Shown here piece by piece: positions 9,343 through 21,420 of a stretch of 64,000 nt of DNA (its first letter is position 1; every line of letters begins with the position of its first letter). The stretch spans positions 529,885 through 593,884 of the forward strand of contig WBMV01000093.1 in assembly GCA_013396655.1 (NCBI GenBank). Reading direction: 5' to 3'. Under the pieces are notes generated by a model. It saw only the letters and a program-made list of their open reading frames with translations. It did not search any database and was not told the DNA's origin. The stretch is from Campylorhamphus procurvoides (lineage: Eukaryota > Chordata > Aves > Passeriformes > Dendrocolaptidae). The position numbers were made by a program, and so were the translations under genes.

Positions 9343-12300
9343 TATGAAACTAATGCATAAAAAGTCCTGGGAAGTCACTGGTCAGACTGTTTGTTCTTCT
9401 GCCTGTTCAGAAACACCACCCAATTCCCTGGCTCTGGTTTAAAGTGACACACTGATTTGGCTGCAAATCTCCCCACTCTGTGCATGCCATGGAGCAGTGA
9501 ATATCAAGTTACAAGCTCCAGGATGAATATAATCAGCCTCCTGTGTTTCTGCTGTGCACAGCCAGGGCTGTGCTGGAGCAGAGCTGTTGGCCCAGCATCC
9601 TGTGCCCAAACACTTAAGGATGCACAAGGAAACCATGTCAGAAATCTCAAGTCCAAAGATGTGCCCTCAGTATCACATGTAATAACACAGATGGACCTGA
9701 ATTTGTCACACAGGTAGCTGAACCTCTTTATGCTTCCATAAGGTGATGAACGAGATTCAGAATTTCACTATGGAAGCAAAAAGTCACCTAATTTTGCAGT
9801 TTTAACCCACTGTCTGGTTATCTAAGTGGCAGTCTCACAGTCTTCTATCCCAACAAAAGAGAATAATTTGCTTCTCATCATCTTCAGATCATGACTTTAC
9901 AGATTTTTCTGGTCCCCCTTATCTCACAATTTTTGGGGACCAGGGACTCCCAGATCATTACATTTCTCCTTGTAGTGAAGCTGTGCATATCTCCACAGAT
10001 CCTTTTCATCACTTTCTGGTCTTTTCAGGTCTAAGTATGTTTTTCATAGACAGAGGGAGATGGAATAAAGACATTTACCACTGAATTACCATCTCCAACT
10101 ATATGCACACACAGAGATATAAAGCAGATGAAAACAGATCCTGAAACCCAGTTTGTCAATATTACCCACCTAAAAAGTCCTATCAATGCTGGTAATAGTG
10201 TCAGTGCATCATCTGAAAGCTGTGACTTTACCTGACTACTCATTCACCTGCCAACAGAGGTTTTTAGAACTTTTCATAAACTAAGACTTATACAGGGAAT
10301 CCAAATATCAATACTAACCAATAACAATCACCATATTTAAGTGGAGCTGAGGCTGCTCATCCCTGCTCTGCCCTTAGATCCCTTCCCTGCTCAGCCCCAC
10401 TCTCTGTTAGGCCCCTGCCCTTCCCTGTTCAGCAGAAAGGGAATTGGGGTGAATTCCTTTCCAACCCCTCCCAACGCAAACAGCTGAGCTGGTTCAAATC
10501 ATGGCCATCCACAGCCATAGCTGTCAGAAGTGACTTTCCATTGATGCCACAGAAAAATACTCCCATTCTCCCTTTATTTCTGCCTGCCTGTGGGACAAAT
10601 AGCCTATTCCAAAAGGGTGTTAAAATGTCCCAGCCTTTTTCAGAACTATGGAAACTTCAAAAATGGATGAGAAGGTCTCATACAGGGAGCAACATACACA
10701 GAAAATTAAAACACTGGTTTTTCTTGGCACCTTCTTTTTTCTGCACCTAAAAAGCTGCTTTTTGGACGAGCAAATAGATAAATAGGGCAGATCTGGCTGC
10801 ACGACTGAATGAGATCAGGTCAGTGCAAGAGCCTCGCTGCCTCCCCAGCTGCTCCTCCAGTCCTGCAGCAGGACACAGTCCCTGCAGACACCACATGTGT
10901 GGTGTCAAGAGCCGCAGTCCACATGGACACCACGCTCTCTTGTTCCCAATTAGAGGAAGTTTGCTCTCTGCTCTGACCCAGGAGCCCCCAGGGGGACCTT
11001 GGGGCAGCATCACAGGGCGCAGCCACCGAGGAGGCGAGAGCCAACACCCGTACCAAGCACAAACAGCTGTGGCTCAAAGCAATTACCAGGCCCTGGATGT
11101 TTTCCACTGGTTCATTAGCATCTGGCAGGACCTACAGTTCCAGGGTCACAAAACACAGAGCTGTTATTTTATGTCAGGAAAATGCAGAGCGACATCCCTC
11201 GAGAGCTGTCCTTTCGCAATCAAAGGACAAGTGCAGCGCAGGGAATGGAGATGCAGAATTTCCAGCCACCACATCCCCCAGCCAGGCAGGGAAGGGCCCA
11301 TCATGCCACACACTGCTCATTTTTCGTCACACCGTTGAAACCATCCCCCTTCAGCATCCACAAACAGCCCTGGCAGCACCAGCAGAGCCTGCTGATTCCT
11401 TACAGCCCTGACAGCTGGGTGGGTTTGCACACACAAAAGTACACACCAGCTTAAGTTTTCAACACTTCATCTTTGCAGCAGAACAAAATACACCATTTAT
11501 TTCCAAACCTACAGCGTCAGCACTTTCTCTGCAATGTGTTTGGTTCTATGTTTTACAGAGCTATAATCTGTGTGGTGCATGACACCACAGCTTCGCTTCT
11601 CTTTGCCAGTCCATGTTCACCCTGGACACGCTGCCAGACAAGCACCACCTCGGGTAGGGATCCATCCCTAAATGTCCTGCAGCACTCGTCTCCACAACCC
11701 TCTTAGCCCTCACCTGCTCTTTCAATCACCATCAATAACATGAAATCACGTACTCTTCCAATTCTGAGTTTGTACAGCAAAAATCCCAACTTGTTTTTTA
11801 TATGGCCCCACAAAGGGAACCATGTTTTGATAGAATTCTCACAATTCTCCCTGAATAATCATACTTTGATTTATTCAGCAGGTTTTGCCATACCCTAATA
11901 AACCATTTCAACTGTGAGACAGTGTACAAAGGAATGGAAATAACCACCTTTTTAACAGACCATTGGTTCTAAGCCTTTTTAATACACCCTAATGTATTTT
12001 TAGATATCGATCCACGTTCATTTCAATTATTCCCCATGACAAAGCTAATCACACACTAATGCAATGTGCAGTGTAACAGTGAATACTGAGTTGATTTTTA
12101 TGTCTCCTAAGAGCAGTGTGGAGTTCCTTCTCTTCTCTCTGACTTCAGGTTTGTTGGTGAGTCAGACTAACTTCTTGGTGCCACACAGGAGGGAGGGAAG
12201 GAGCAAACCAGACACTATTTCACCTATTTTCACTATTTCACAAGGCAGTATCAATGCCCTGAAGAAACCACTTGCACAGCAGAGGCGAGCTACACCAATC

Positions 12301-15300
12301 CTGGAGGAAGCTCAAGAGCCCTGACCCTTCTGCCAAGCAAAATGAACCTCTGCGTGTGTGCAGGGAGGCTAAAGCAAGATGATGCATTTGCAGCAGGGAC
12401 TACATCCAAGATGGATTACATCCATTCCTGTCTTCTTGGCACTATGAGAGCAGAAAATCATCTCCTTCCCTATTACCATAATAGCTTTCACACTTCCCAA
12501 CCAGCAGTGAAGTGTGGGGATGGTGAAAGAAATAGCACAACAACAGCAAGCAAGAAGTTTAGATAAATAGGAAGATCCCATCTCCAGAAAATGTTTACAG
12601 TAATTTTTATAATTACCCTGGAGGGGAAAAAAAAGAAAAGAAAAGCAATTTGGAATAAGTATAAAAGAAAAGGGTTCTGAAACGTTTTTCTGTTCAGAAT
12701 GGCTCCTAATGTAGCAGGCAAAGCAGGGATCCCTGGGAGGTTTCATGAGGCTGAGAACAAAGCCCATGGGATGTGCAAGCCCACTAAGAGAGAAAGTTTT
12801 TCCCAAGATCAGAGAACTGTAGAGTAACATGAATCCCATATATAAAGTGCAAGTGCTGAAGCTCCTGTCTGCCTTCCAACAGGCCCAGCTCTAAACACAC
12901 AAATACCTGGGTCACTTCAAAGCACCCACATTCCACAGCAGCCTTTCTGCTTTAGAAGTAACTCAGAACCTCACCAGCTCTGTATTCAAACACTTCACAT
13001 CCTAAAAGGATTCCCAGGACATGGGCAGTGAGGAAAAGGGTCGGAATGGCCAAAGCCAAATCAATGACTACATGTCAGAGCCAACATGATGAACGAGGCT
13101 GGTGTTGCCAGACATTTGTGAGTCACGTGGAGGCCCACAGGGAACTGTCCTCTTCCAGGCTACTAGAAAGCACTGTGGGATTTGCTGTCTTGTTATTAAC
13201 ATGGTAACAATCCCATCTTGTACCTTATAACCCTGCTCGCCCATCAACACCATCTGCTCTTTCATCTTGAGTGCTGCCGAAAAATCTCATCATGAACATG
13301 CTGCTGTCAATTTGGACTTCTGTGCACGTTTTCAAAGGAAACTCTCTGGGTCACTGCTTTGAACCCAATGTGGGCTGGCAGGATCTGAGAGCTCTCAGGC
13401 TTTAAAATCCACGTAGAGCAGGCACAGGATGAGCTGCATCCTGTGTCTGGTGTATCAAAGTTCCTGGGACAGGCACCACTTCAGACCAATGAGATTCAGG
13501 TCCTGGAGACCAACACGCCCATCAGAGTCATCCTTTATGGAAAGATTCTTTTGCAATGACTAAGAAGTGCAAGTGACCTTTTCCCTGCCTGCTCTAAGGT
13601 CTGCCAGGTGTGCAGGTGCTCTAAGGTGGTGTCAGGTCTCACAGCTGCTTTCCTCTGGGACTAGGATAAAGCCTAATAAGTAAGGCTACCTGATTCAAAG
13701 ACAAAGAGTACAGATTAACTCGAGAAAAACAGTGTGAAGTACTTTATCTCCCCCAGCAAAGTGCCAATTTGTAATGAGTTACGGTGAGGGGTAACCCAGC
13801 CAAGGCATGTGCTCAGCTTTCTAGGTGAAATTATGGCTTGGAGGCACAACCACAGAACCCTGAAAGATTTAAAGACACCTTAAGACAGTCCACAGAGGAC
13901 AAGAAACAGACATTTGCTAGTGGTTTACAACCTGCAAGAGACAGACTGAGACAGAAGCAGGACAGCCCATAAGCCTGGCTCATGATGGCTCACAATATGG
14001 TCCTTCTGCCACACTGAGTTAGATCAGGGTGCAGCAAGGAGAGCTGCTGATGGTATATGGTGTGTATGGAACTGTGCCAGGAAGTCACGTGTCAGTGTCT
14101 GCAGCAACGGGAGGCAAAGGTGGCTTAAAATGTCTTTTTAACCTCTCTGAAAAAGAAGGTGCAGTGCTATAATCCGTAATTTAAAAAATAGCAATAATCG
14201 CCAGCTGGACAAAACGGCTTATGATATTAAAAGAGCACATGATGCTTTTGTAAACCTACACAATGGTTCTGCATTTTGTTCCCTTGCTTTCTGGTTTGTA
14301 CAGCTCCAGCACTATTTGGACAGGGTTTTATTACCTGGAGAAGAAAAATCACTTGTGAGAACACACCAGTACTCAAAAGTGTTTGAAATGACACAATTCT
14401 CAAGTGCAGGGAGCAGTGATATCTGTGCCACTCCACCATTTCATCCTGCTGAACACAGCCCTGCAATGCCCTACAGGGCTGTGTGTGTGTGTCTCCCTCA
14501 TTTACACATGGAACAGGGATGAGGGAGCAACACATCCAGTGGGGAGTAAAGAAATGCCTGAAAAAACAGAACCTTTGCATGCAATGGACGTATGTACATA
14601 AAAGCACTACCACAAGTTCCCTTCGAACATAAAGAGGCATTAGATGGCAGGGCATTAATGCCCACAGCTAAATCAAGTCCTGCTCAGCAAAACGTTTTAC
14701 ACTAAAAATCCACAGCAGCACAGATAAGGCTGCAGTGCCACCATGGATACAGGGCAATTTACACCTCAGCAATAAGTGCTGTAACCTATTTAACACTTAC
14801 CGAGGCACAAGGGACAGTGAGCAAGGACCAAGGAAGGAGTTACACAGAGCTATGAGGTCCCTGCAGCCATGCCCAGCACCCCAGCAGGTCTCAGATCCCA
14901 CCCCCAGCAGCCCCAGCAGTTCACTCACATCCTCATCACAAGCATAATAACCTTTGGCATGAGCCAAAATTCTTTTTGTGTTACACAAACCAAGTAATCC
15001 AGCACAGAACAGGAAGGCAGAGACAAAGAAACAACCAGCATCTCCCCAAACATGGGGGTATTCATCCCAGCTCCCCAGCAGAGAACCCTCTCAAATGTCC
15101 TTATTGAGGTCTGGCATGTGCACAATTCACCTGGGAAGCTCCCAGGATCTGCCCAAAGGTTCCCAGGCTGATTGGAGCAGCTCTGGGGATGCTTTGTAGT
15201 TATCAAGCAGAAAAAACACCCCGAGAGGACCAGCCTGGAGCTGAGAGCACAGGTGCTGGTGCCTGTGCGTGGGACACCTGAGCAGAACACAGCCAGGCCA

Positions 15301-15359
15301 CTGGAACCTGCACTGCCCTTTGACTTCCCAAGGAATTCTAATTCTTGTGAAGTTCCCCT
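9343..15359. other. Intron: unique sequence
   Basis: There is an A-rich run at about 12624-12645. Several open frames exceed 100 codons but have no recognisable domain, no consistent splice sites and overlapping competitors on both strands. No gene is called. Confidence 0.6.
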
Positions 15360-15920
15360 TTAAAAATTAATTTTGTTCTTTAATATTCATTGACTTCTAG
15401 TTTGCTTCCCACACACAAGGCATTATTTACTCTACAGTGGCTCGGTGCATCAATTATGGTAATAGTTTGTGAATAACATTTGCATTATGGGAAAATGAGC
15501 TTGGTTATTTAGCACTAGCCGAAGCATCCCTCTGGAAAATTGTCACAAACATACGTATCATATGCCTCCACTTAAAGAGATCTGTAATTACACTAGTTTA
15601 TTAAAAAGAGCCCAGCTTTTTTTTCCTCCCCCCTAAATTCTCTTTCTGAGAGCAGACTAATATCTACAGAGCCCTTTCCCTTACTCAGACAGCCAAAGGT
15701 AAAGGCTAATGGCTGCTGCTACCATGATCCCTTAACACTGAGATTTTAGGGATGTAATGCATCTCCCACATTAGTTTACTTTAATGCAGAAAGTGTGGCT
15801 TGGTAATTGTGGTGTTTGATTAATGCTCCATTTCAGTCCCTCCAGCTAAATTCCAAGCTCAGTTCAACTACTGTACATTCTGATTAACATCTGTATTACA
15901 TCAGCACCAGAGTTTATATC
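15360..15920. promoter_or_regulatory. Candidate conserved non-coding block
   Basis: About 560 bases of unique AT-rich sequence lie between moderately GC-rich flanks. They carry several homeodomain and POU-like cores (TTTGCATTA near 15478, GTAATTACAC near 15585, TTGATTAATGC near 15818). No repeats or open frames were seen. The composition resembles vertebrate developmental conserved elements, but this is an impression without alignment. Confidence 0.25.
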
Positions 15921-18920
15921 CCACGAGCAGGACTGCCCAGTGCAAGGCACAGGACACAGAGAGCAATCTCAGTGAGTTCAAGGTAGCAAATAAGGCAGTT
16001 CACCTTTTCAGTTTACGAGTCCCTGCCTGAAGACTTGTCAACTTTTTAAAGCAGTTAAGAAAAGCTAAGAAATATTACAACAGGGAGTGTTCACAAAGCC
16101 CCACAAAAACACCCCAGAAAAAAGAGCAGCTTTGTGCACTGAGTATCCGTAGTTCCCAAACTCACAGCATTTCTTATGCTCACACTGCACAGTTCTTGTA
16201 AATAAGCAGGTATGTTATTGTAGAGCAGCTCTTGGCTTGCTGTCACACTGTCCACTCAGGTATATTCGGATAAGTCACTCAAGGCTTCAGCCTTTCTTTG
16301 AGCACTGGGGCTTTCCACAGGGCACCCAACTGCTGTCTTCATACATAAGAAATGCTCAAAACTGTCCCTTTGCATGAAAAGGGACAGCAAAACAGCCAGA
16401 ATGAGCCCAGCCCGGGTACCTGGCTCCTAAGGTCCTGAATGGTGACGGGGACAAGAGAAGCTGTCGGTGGCACTGGATCTGCACAGGCAATCCCTGATCA
16501 GAACCAAGATTTCACAGGCAGAGAATGCTACGAAGAGCCTTAAAACAAGCAAACTGAAGCTGGAAAGAGTGGCATGGATGGTGTAACACAAGGTGGTACC
16601 CGAGATGATGCACTTCAGTGCAGCTGGCACAGCTGTGAGCCCTAACAAGATGAGATACTTGGTACTATTTAACAGCTCTCTCACAGCCCATGACTTGGTG
16701 ATCTCAGGCCAATTCCAAAGTTTCCAGCCAAGAAATCATCCTAATGAGCCATCTCAAAAAGCAGTCAAAGATTAGATAGGCTGTTGTCATGGAACTGCAG
16801 CCGTGTTATTCAGACAGATTTGAAAATAGAACAATAATGTTGGACAAGCTTTAGTTTGCTCTACCTCTGCAACATGTTCCACCTGAGCTCCCCACACATG
16901 GGAGCCACCAGGTATTGGTGTATGCAACACCAAACCATCTTTACACCCAGCACAGCACACCACGTGTTTTCTCCACTGTAATGACAAAACTGAAGCTGGT
17001 CTTATTCTGTACCAGCACTCAGTGTGTGCACGTGGAAGTTGCTCTAATGCCCAGAATTCCAGCTGTGATAGGAAACTCTCCACAGGAGAAGCTTCTGCAG
17101 TGGCACAGCACACAACTGCACCAAGTGCTGGGTGTTGTTCCTCACACACAGGCTGGGGAACCAGCCCAAGGCCAGGACTGCTGGCACTGAGCTGAGCCTG
17201 GACCTCCATCCAGCTCAGCAGATCAACAGCTCCTTGGCAGTTCCTCTGTTCTCTGGGTTGCTGCAAAGGCTGAATCAAGCTGGGCAGTAAACACAGGCCA
17301 GGAAGTTCCTAGTCCTTAGGTGGAACTGCCTGTATGAATGGACTGTCACTGTCCCAGCTCAGGGGCACTTTGTAGGGCAGCATTGCAGCCCTGGGCTCTG
17401 CACAGCCCTGCTGTACCGTGTCCACAGGAGCCCACTGTGACCATGCCACATTGTGTCATGTCCAGCAAGGACTCACTGTCATTTTGAGCTTCAAGACGAG
17501 ATGTCAGTGACTGCATGTGCAGAGAATTCAGAGACAGGAGAGATGGTCTTAAAATGAACTGGGCAAAACCTCCCACTCAGTTCAACATGGCCAGGACACT
17601 AAAAATGCCTCAGCAGAAAATGACACTGGAAGAGTAAGTCTGCATCCAGACAGCATCATGTGTTTTGAAATGTCAACTACAATATACCATATCCTTTTCC
17701 AAGGTAGGTGAGGAGGGAGGTATAAAACAGAAATTAGTTATTAGTCTTGTGATACACTTGAAATTTAAGTATTAACTTGTATTGAAGCTCTTGATTTAAC
17801 AAAGTACCATTACAGAATGCACAGCAACAGGATCCAAAGCTCGCCCCCATCCAATCTAGGCAATGGTGCACTCACCACAGCAATACCAAATCCAACCAAA
17901 CCTTTCCCTCTGCCTTGGCCCACTGAGCAGCACAGCACTGGGCTTGCCACAGGGCTCCAAGGCAAGGCTTTGTGTCCTGTCTCAGCAGGAAAGGAGTGCT
18001 TGTTTTAACAGCAAAGAGGACAGGTCGGCAGCTCTTGACAAGCCTGAATCAAAGTGTCTGCAAAGAGAATGGCAAGGGTCAGGCTGATGCTGTGAGCTGG
18101 CACTGCAGCGTGTGCCACAGCTCCCATCTCTGCTGGAGAAACGTTCAGCTCTTGTCTTTGACACACTCTCCCTTGCCACACGTTTATCTTCCCCATCCTA
18201 AGAGAGGAAAGATTAAAACAGACATTTAAAAAGGATGAGGAAAAGAAAACTGCAGAATAGTCCCCTCCCTCATTTTAATTATTGATGCAGACAGCCTAAG
18301 CAATCTGTAAGCCATATACATAATGTATTTACTTGAAAATCCCAGCAAATCCACATGGTATTACAGAACAAACTACAAGCTGATCTGGGAGCACTGTCTT
18401 AAGAACTGGGTAAGCTGTCTCCATGTACTCAAAAATCTGTTTGACAAACGGAAAGATCAGATTAATGTTAATAATGCTAACGTGCTCAGCAGCACTCCCT
18501 GCCCCAGCTAGTTGGGATGGCCCGGGTCTTGCCTTTCCTGCACACCAGCCAGGTCTGTGCTGCAAACGACTGTGCTCAGAATGACATAGGCAAGACTGGC
18601 TCACATTCTTGAAGCCCCCCGGTTTGATTATACACCCCAGCAGTAATGGTTAGGGATCAGCCAGAAAGCAGCAGATGTTTTACATAGCAAAACACCATGT
18701 TTTTTAAAAAAAAAGCGGCACTTCTTGAAACAGCTGCTTCCAGGTTTGGGGCTGAGGAGGGTGGGTGGGGAAAAGGGAAATGGGGGCAGAGCCTCAGACT
18801 TCAGCCTGACTGGTGAAAGATGCTGTGTCCTCCTTTGCACTTTCACTGACTGGAACCACCTGGACAAGAAACACATTGATTAAAAATAGCGTTCCTTAGA
18901 GAGCTGAACAGACAGCATAA
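15921..18920. other. Intron: unique sequence
   Basis: Nothing supportable was seen. Composition is ordinary for avian intron. Confidence 0.6.
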
Positions 18921-18947
18921 GCAGCAGCAGCAGCAGCAGCAGCAGCA
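18921..18947. repeat. (GCA)9 trinucleotide repeat
   Basis: Nine uninterrupted GCA units are followed by GAG. On the AUTS2 sense strand this is a CTG/TGC repeat. The apparent polycysteine frame is an artefact. Confidence 0.95.
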
Positions 18948-20812
18948 GAGTTTACTACACAGAGAAAATGCAAAATCTGGAGCTCGCTGAGCCATTTGCT
19001 GTTTTAATTTCCAAGTTCCATCTCGCTCTGTAAGGAACTCGGGACAGCCAAGGCTCTGCATCCAGGGTGTGGAGCACTCAGAGAGTTTGTGTGCTACAGC
19101 AGCGAGGAGGAAGGGGCTGGGGACTGTCACTGCCACCCCAGTGTGACCGGGGTGTGACACAGCACAGGCTGAGCACCCACAGGTCTGGCTGGCCTGGACA
19201 CCCACCCCTCATGGCCCAGATGCTGCAGGGCAGAGCCTGGTTTTTCTTCTCAGCCACCAGTTTGAAAACACAAACCTTCAGACAAACGGATCCTTCACTT
19301 CCTCCTTGCTGCTTTTAGTGGTTTCTTTAATCTTTTAAGCTTCTGGGTCTAATCCAGCAGCTGCCATCAAAAGTACTTATACAACTGCAGGGGAGGCAGG
19401 AGGGAAGGAATGGGATACAGCAAATCATGACACATGTTTGCTGAGCCTCTTCATTCTTACCTGCCAGTGCAGGTAAGTGCATTTGGAGGGTATCTGTTCA
19501 CATCCCAAACACATTTATGCACATCTACCTGTGATGTTCTCCACTGCCTTATCTATCAAAATATGCCTTAGAGATACACTGCCAAGTGAATGACATGTCT
19601 GAGTTGGCAAACTGCAGCACAGGTGTGGGCAATAAAGTGGGGTATCTCTACAGGAAGTAGCTCATGCATGAATATGGTATAGGCAGACATCTCCCAAGAT
19701 GATAAATGCTGCTCTTATCCTAAACTTAAAAATATTTAGTGGTGTTCTTCTAGGAAGGCTTCTGGAGTCAGCGAGCATACAAGAACACTTGTTCTCATTT
19801 CAACAACAGCAGAAATCACATTTCAGCTCTCCCAGCAGAAAAGGTTAACTCATGGTCTGAGAGCACAGTAAAAGCTCAAAATCCATAAACAAAAATAATC
19901 AAAAATTGTTGAGATTTCATTATCTTTAAAAAAAAACCCAAACACATTCTGCTAATTTTGAGCACCAGCATCTCGCAGTTTCTGCAGGATGCCAAAAACT
20001 GTACATGTGCTAAACCCCATGTTTAAAGTGGCTGGGGGGTTGGAGAGGCATCAAATGGACAAACTCCCTGCCCTGCTCAGGGTAGTGCCTTTGGCCCCTG
20101 TATTCCCAGGACACAGCACACACAAATGCCCTGTTTATGCTGTGCTGGTATATCCTTCTCTGTGAGCACAGTCTCATCTCCCAGCATACTGATATCTACA
20201 TAAAATTTCTAAAAATAGCATGTCCTTCTTACATAAACATGACATAAAGGAATTAGGTGACAGCTGACCAAAAGCATCCCTTTAAAAGGCAAACTTTGCT
20301 GAGCACCAAATGCAACCACCATTTATAAGTGGCCAAGCCTTTTCATATTAATTGAAGAAGACAGAAGAAAGCTTCTAGATGAAGTCTCAGTTTGCCTGGA
20401 AAGGAAAGGTATTTCCTCTACACACTGACTCAATTACTCCTATTCCCATGTATTTATAAGCTAACAAGTTTTCCAATGGATTTCTATACCAGAAAAAGAT
20501 CTGCCAAAAACACCCTTTCAGGTGCAGGTCCCATAGGAGCTCTGCTGTTCCCACTGCAATGGAAAACTTTGGCATTCAAAACCAGAGGTACCATCCAGGC
20601 TTTAAAAACTCGAGTTTTCTTGGAGGAAAAGCTTCTAGAGTTTCCAGAGTCTTTTTAAATTACATGACAGCTGTCCAAATACAAACGAGAGCAGTATTAA
20701 TTCTTGCATCTGCAGTCGTTCCGAGTAATTCTTCAGTGTCTCGTAGCTTATCCCTCCTAGCAACAGGATGAACTTCACCAGAACCAAATCAGTAATGCAC
20801 AGGAAAGTTAAT

Positions 20813-20820
20813 ATGCAAAT
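20813..20820 (+). promoter_or_regulatory. Perfect POU octamer ATGCAAAT
   Basis: The context is GTTAATATGCAAATGAG, a perfect octamer preceded by TAAT, as preferred by POU-homeodomain factors such as OCT and BRN. About 45 bases further on is a GCTAATCCC K50-homeodomain site. Single motifs arise by chance at this window size. Confidence 0.22.
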
Positions 20821-21039
20821 GAGTCTGTAGAGAAAAAAAATAGTTTTTGCATAACCTGGCTAATCCCTAAACCTTGGGGTGCTGAATTATATATGAGTTA
20901 TTAGAGCAGGATCGTCTCTACGCCAGTGTAGAACACGTCAGGGAGATACAGGGCAGAGCCCAACACTGAACTGCCAGGAGGTCCCTGTTGTAGGATGGAA
21001 AGAGATTTAAACAATGACTCCAGGGATGTAGAGCTGAGA

Positions 21040-21420
21040 AAGCCAACACCAACCAGCCCTGAGGCCGGGCACAAGGGGACTTTGTGGCATTTGCTGCCGA
21101 GTCACCAGGGAAAACACAGATTGGCACAAGCTGAGCTGTGTGGGCTGGAGCCAGCGAGGCGCTGCCCGTGCCCCTGTGCTGCTGTGAAATGCAGGTTTGG
21201 CTCTCAACTACAGGTCACAAGCTCCATTTCACCCCGGGGATCCCCTCCAGATGCCATCGGTGGCGCAGGGGGCACACATGGCCGTCAGACAGGGACACCC
21301 CATGGAGCCCTCGCAGCGTGTTTTCCCTGGCAGCTGTTGCTGTTGGAAGTCAGAGCTCTGCCGAGGACAGCCGGGCGCTTGGAGGTTCCAGTGATTCCCT
21401 GCTGATCCCCATATCACGCT
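21040..21420. promoter_or_regulatory. Minor CpG-enriched patch with CTCF-like core
   Basis: CpG density rises locally (gaggccggg, gcgaggcgctgcccg, accccgggg, agccgggcgctt). A TGGCGCAGGGGGCAC stretch at 21261-21275 resembles the AGGGGGC core of a CTCF site. No ATG-donor pair was found, so there is no evidence of a promoter. Confidence 0.22.

Noticed and set aside
10488..10500. tRNA B-box-like ggttcaaatc
   Set aside because: There is no A-box at the right distance and no cloverleaf pairing around it.
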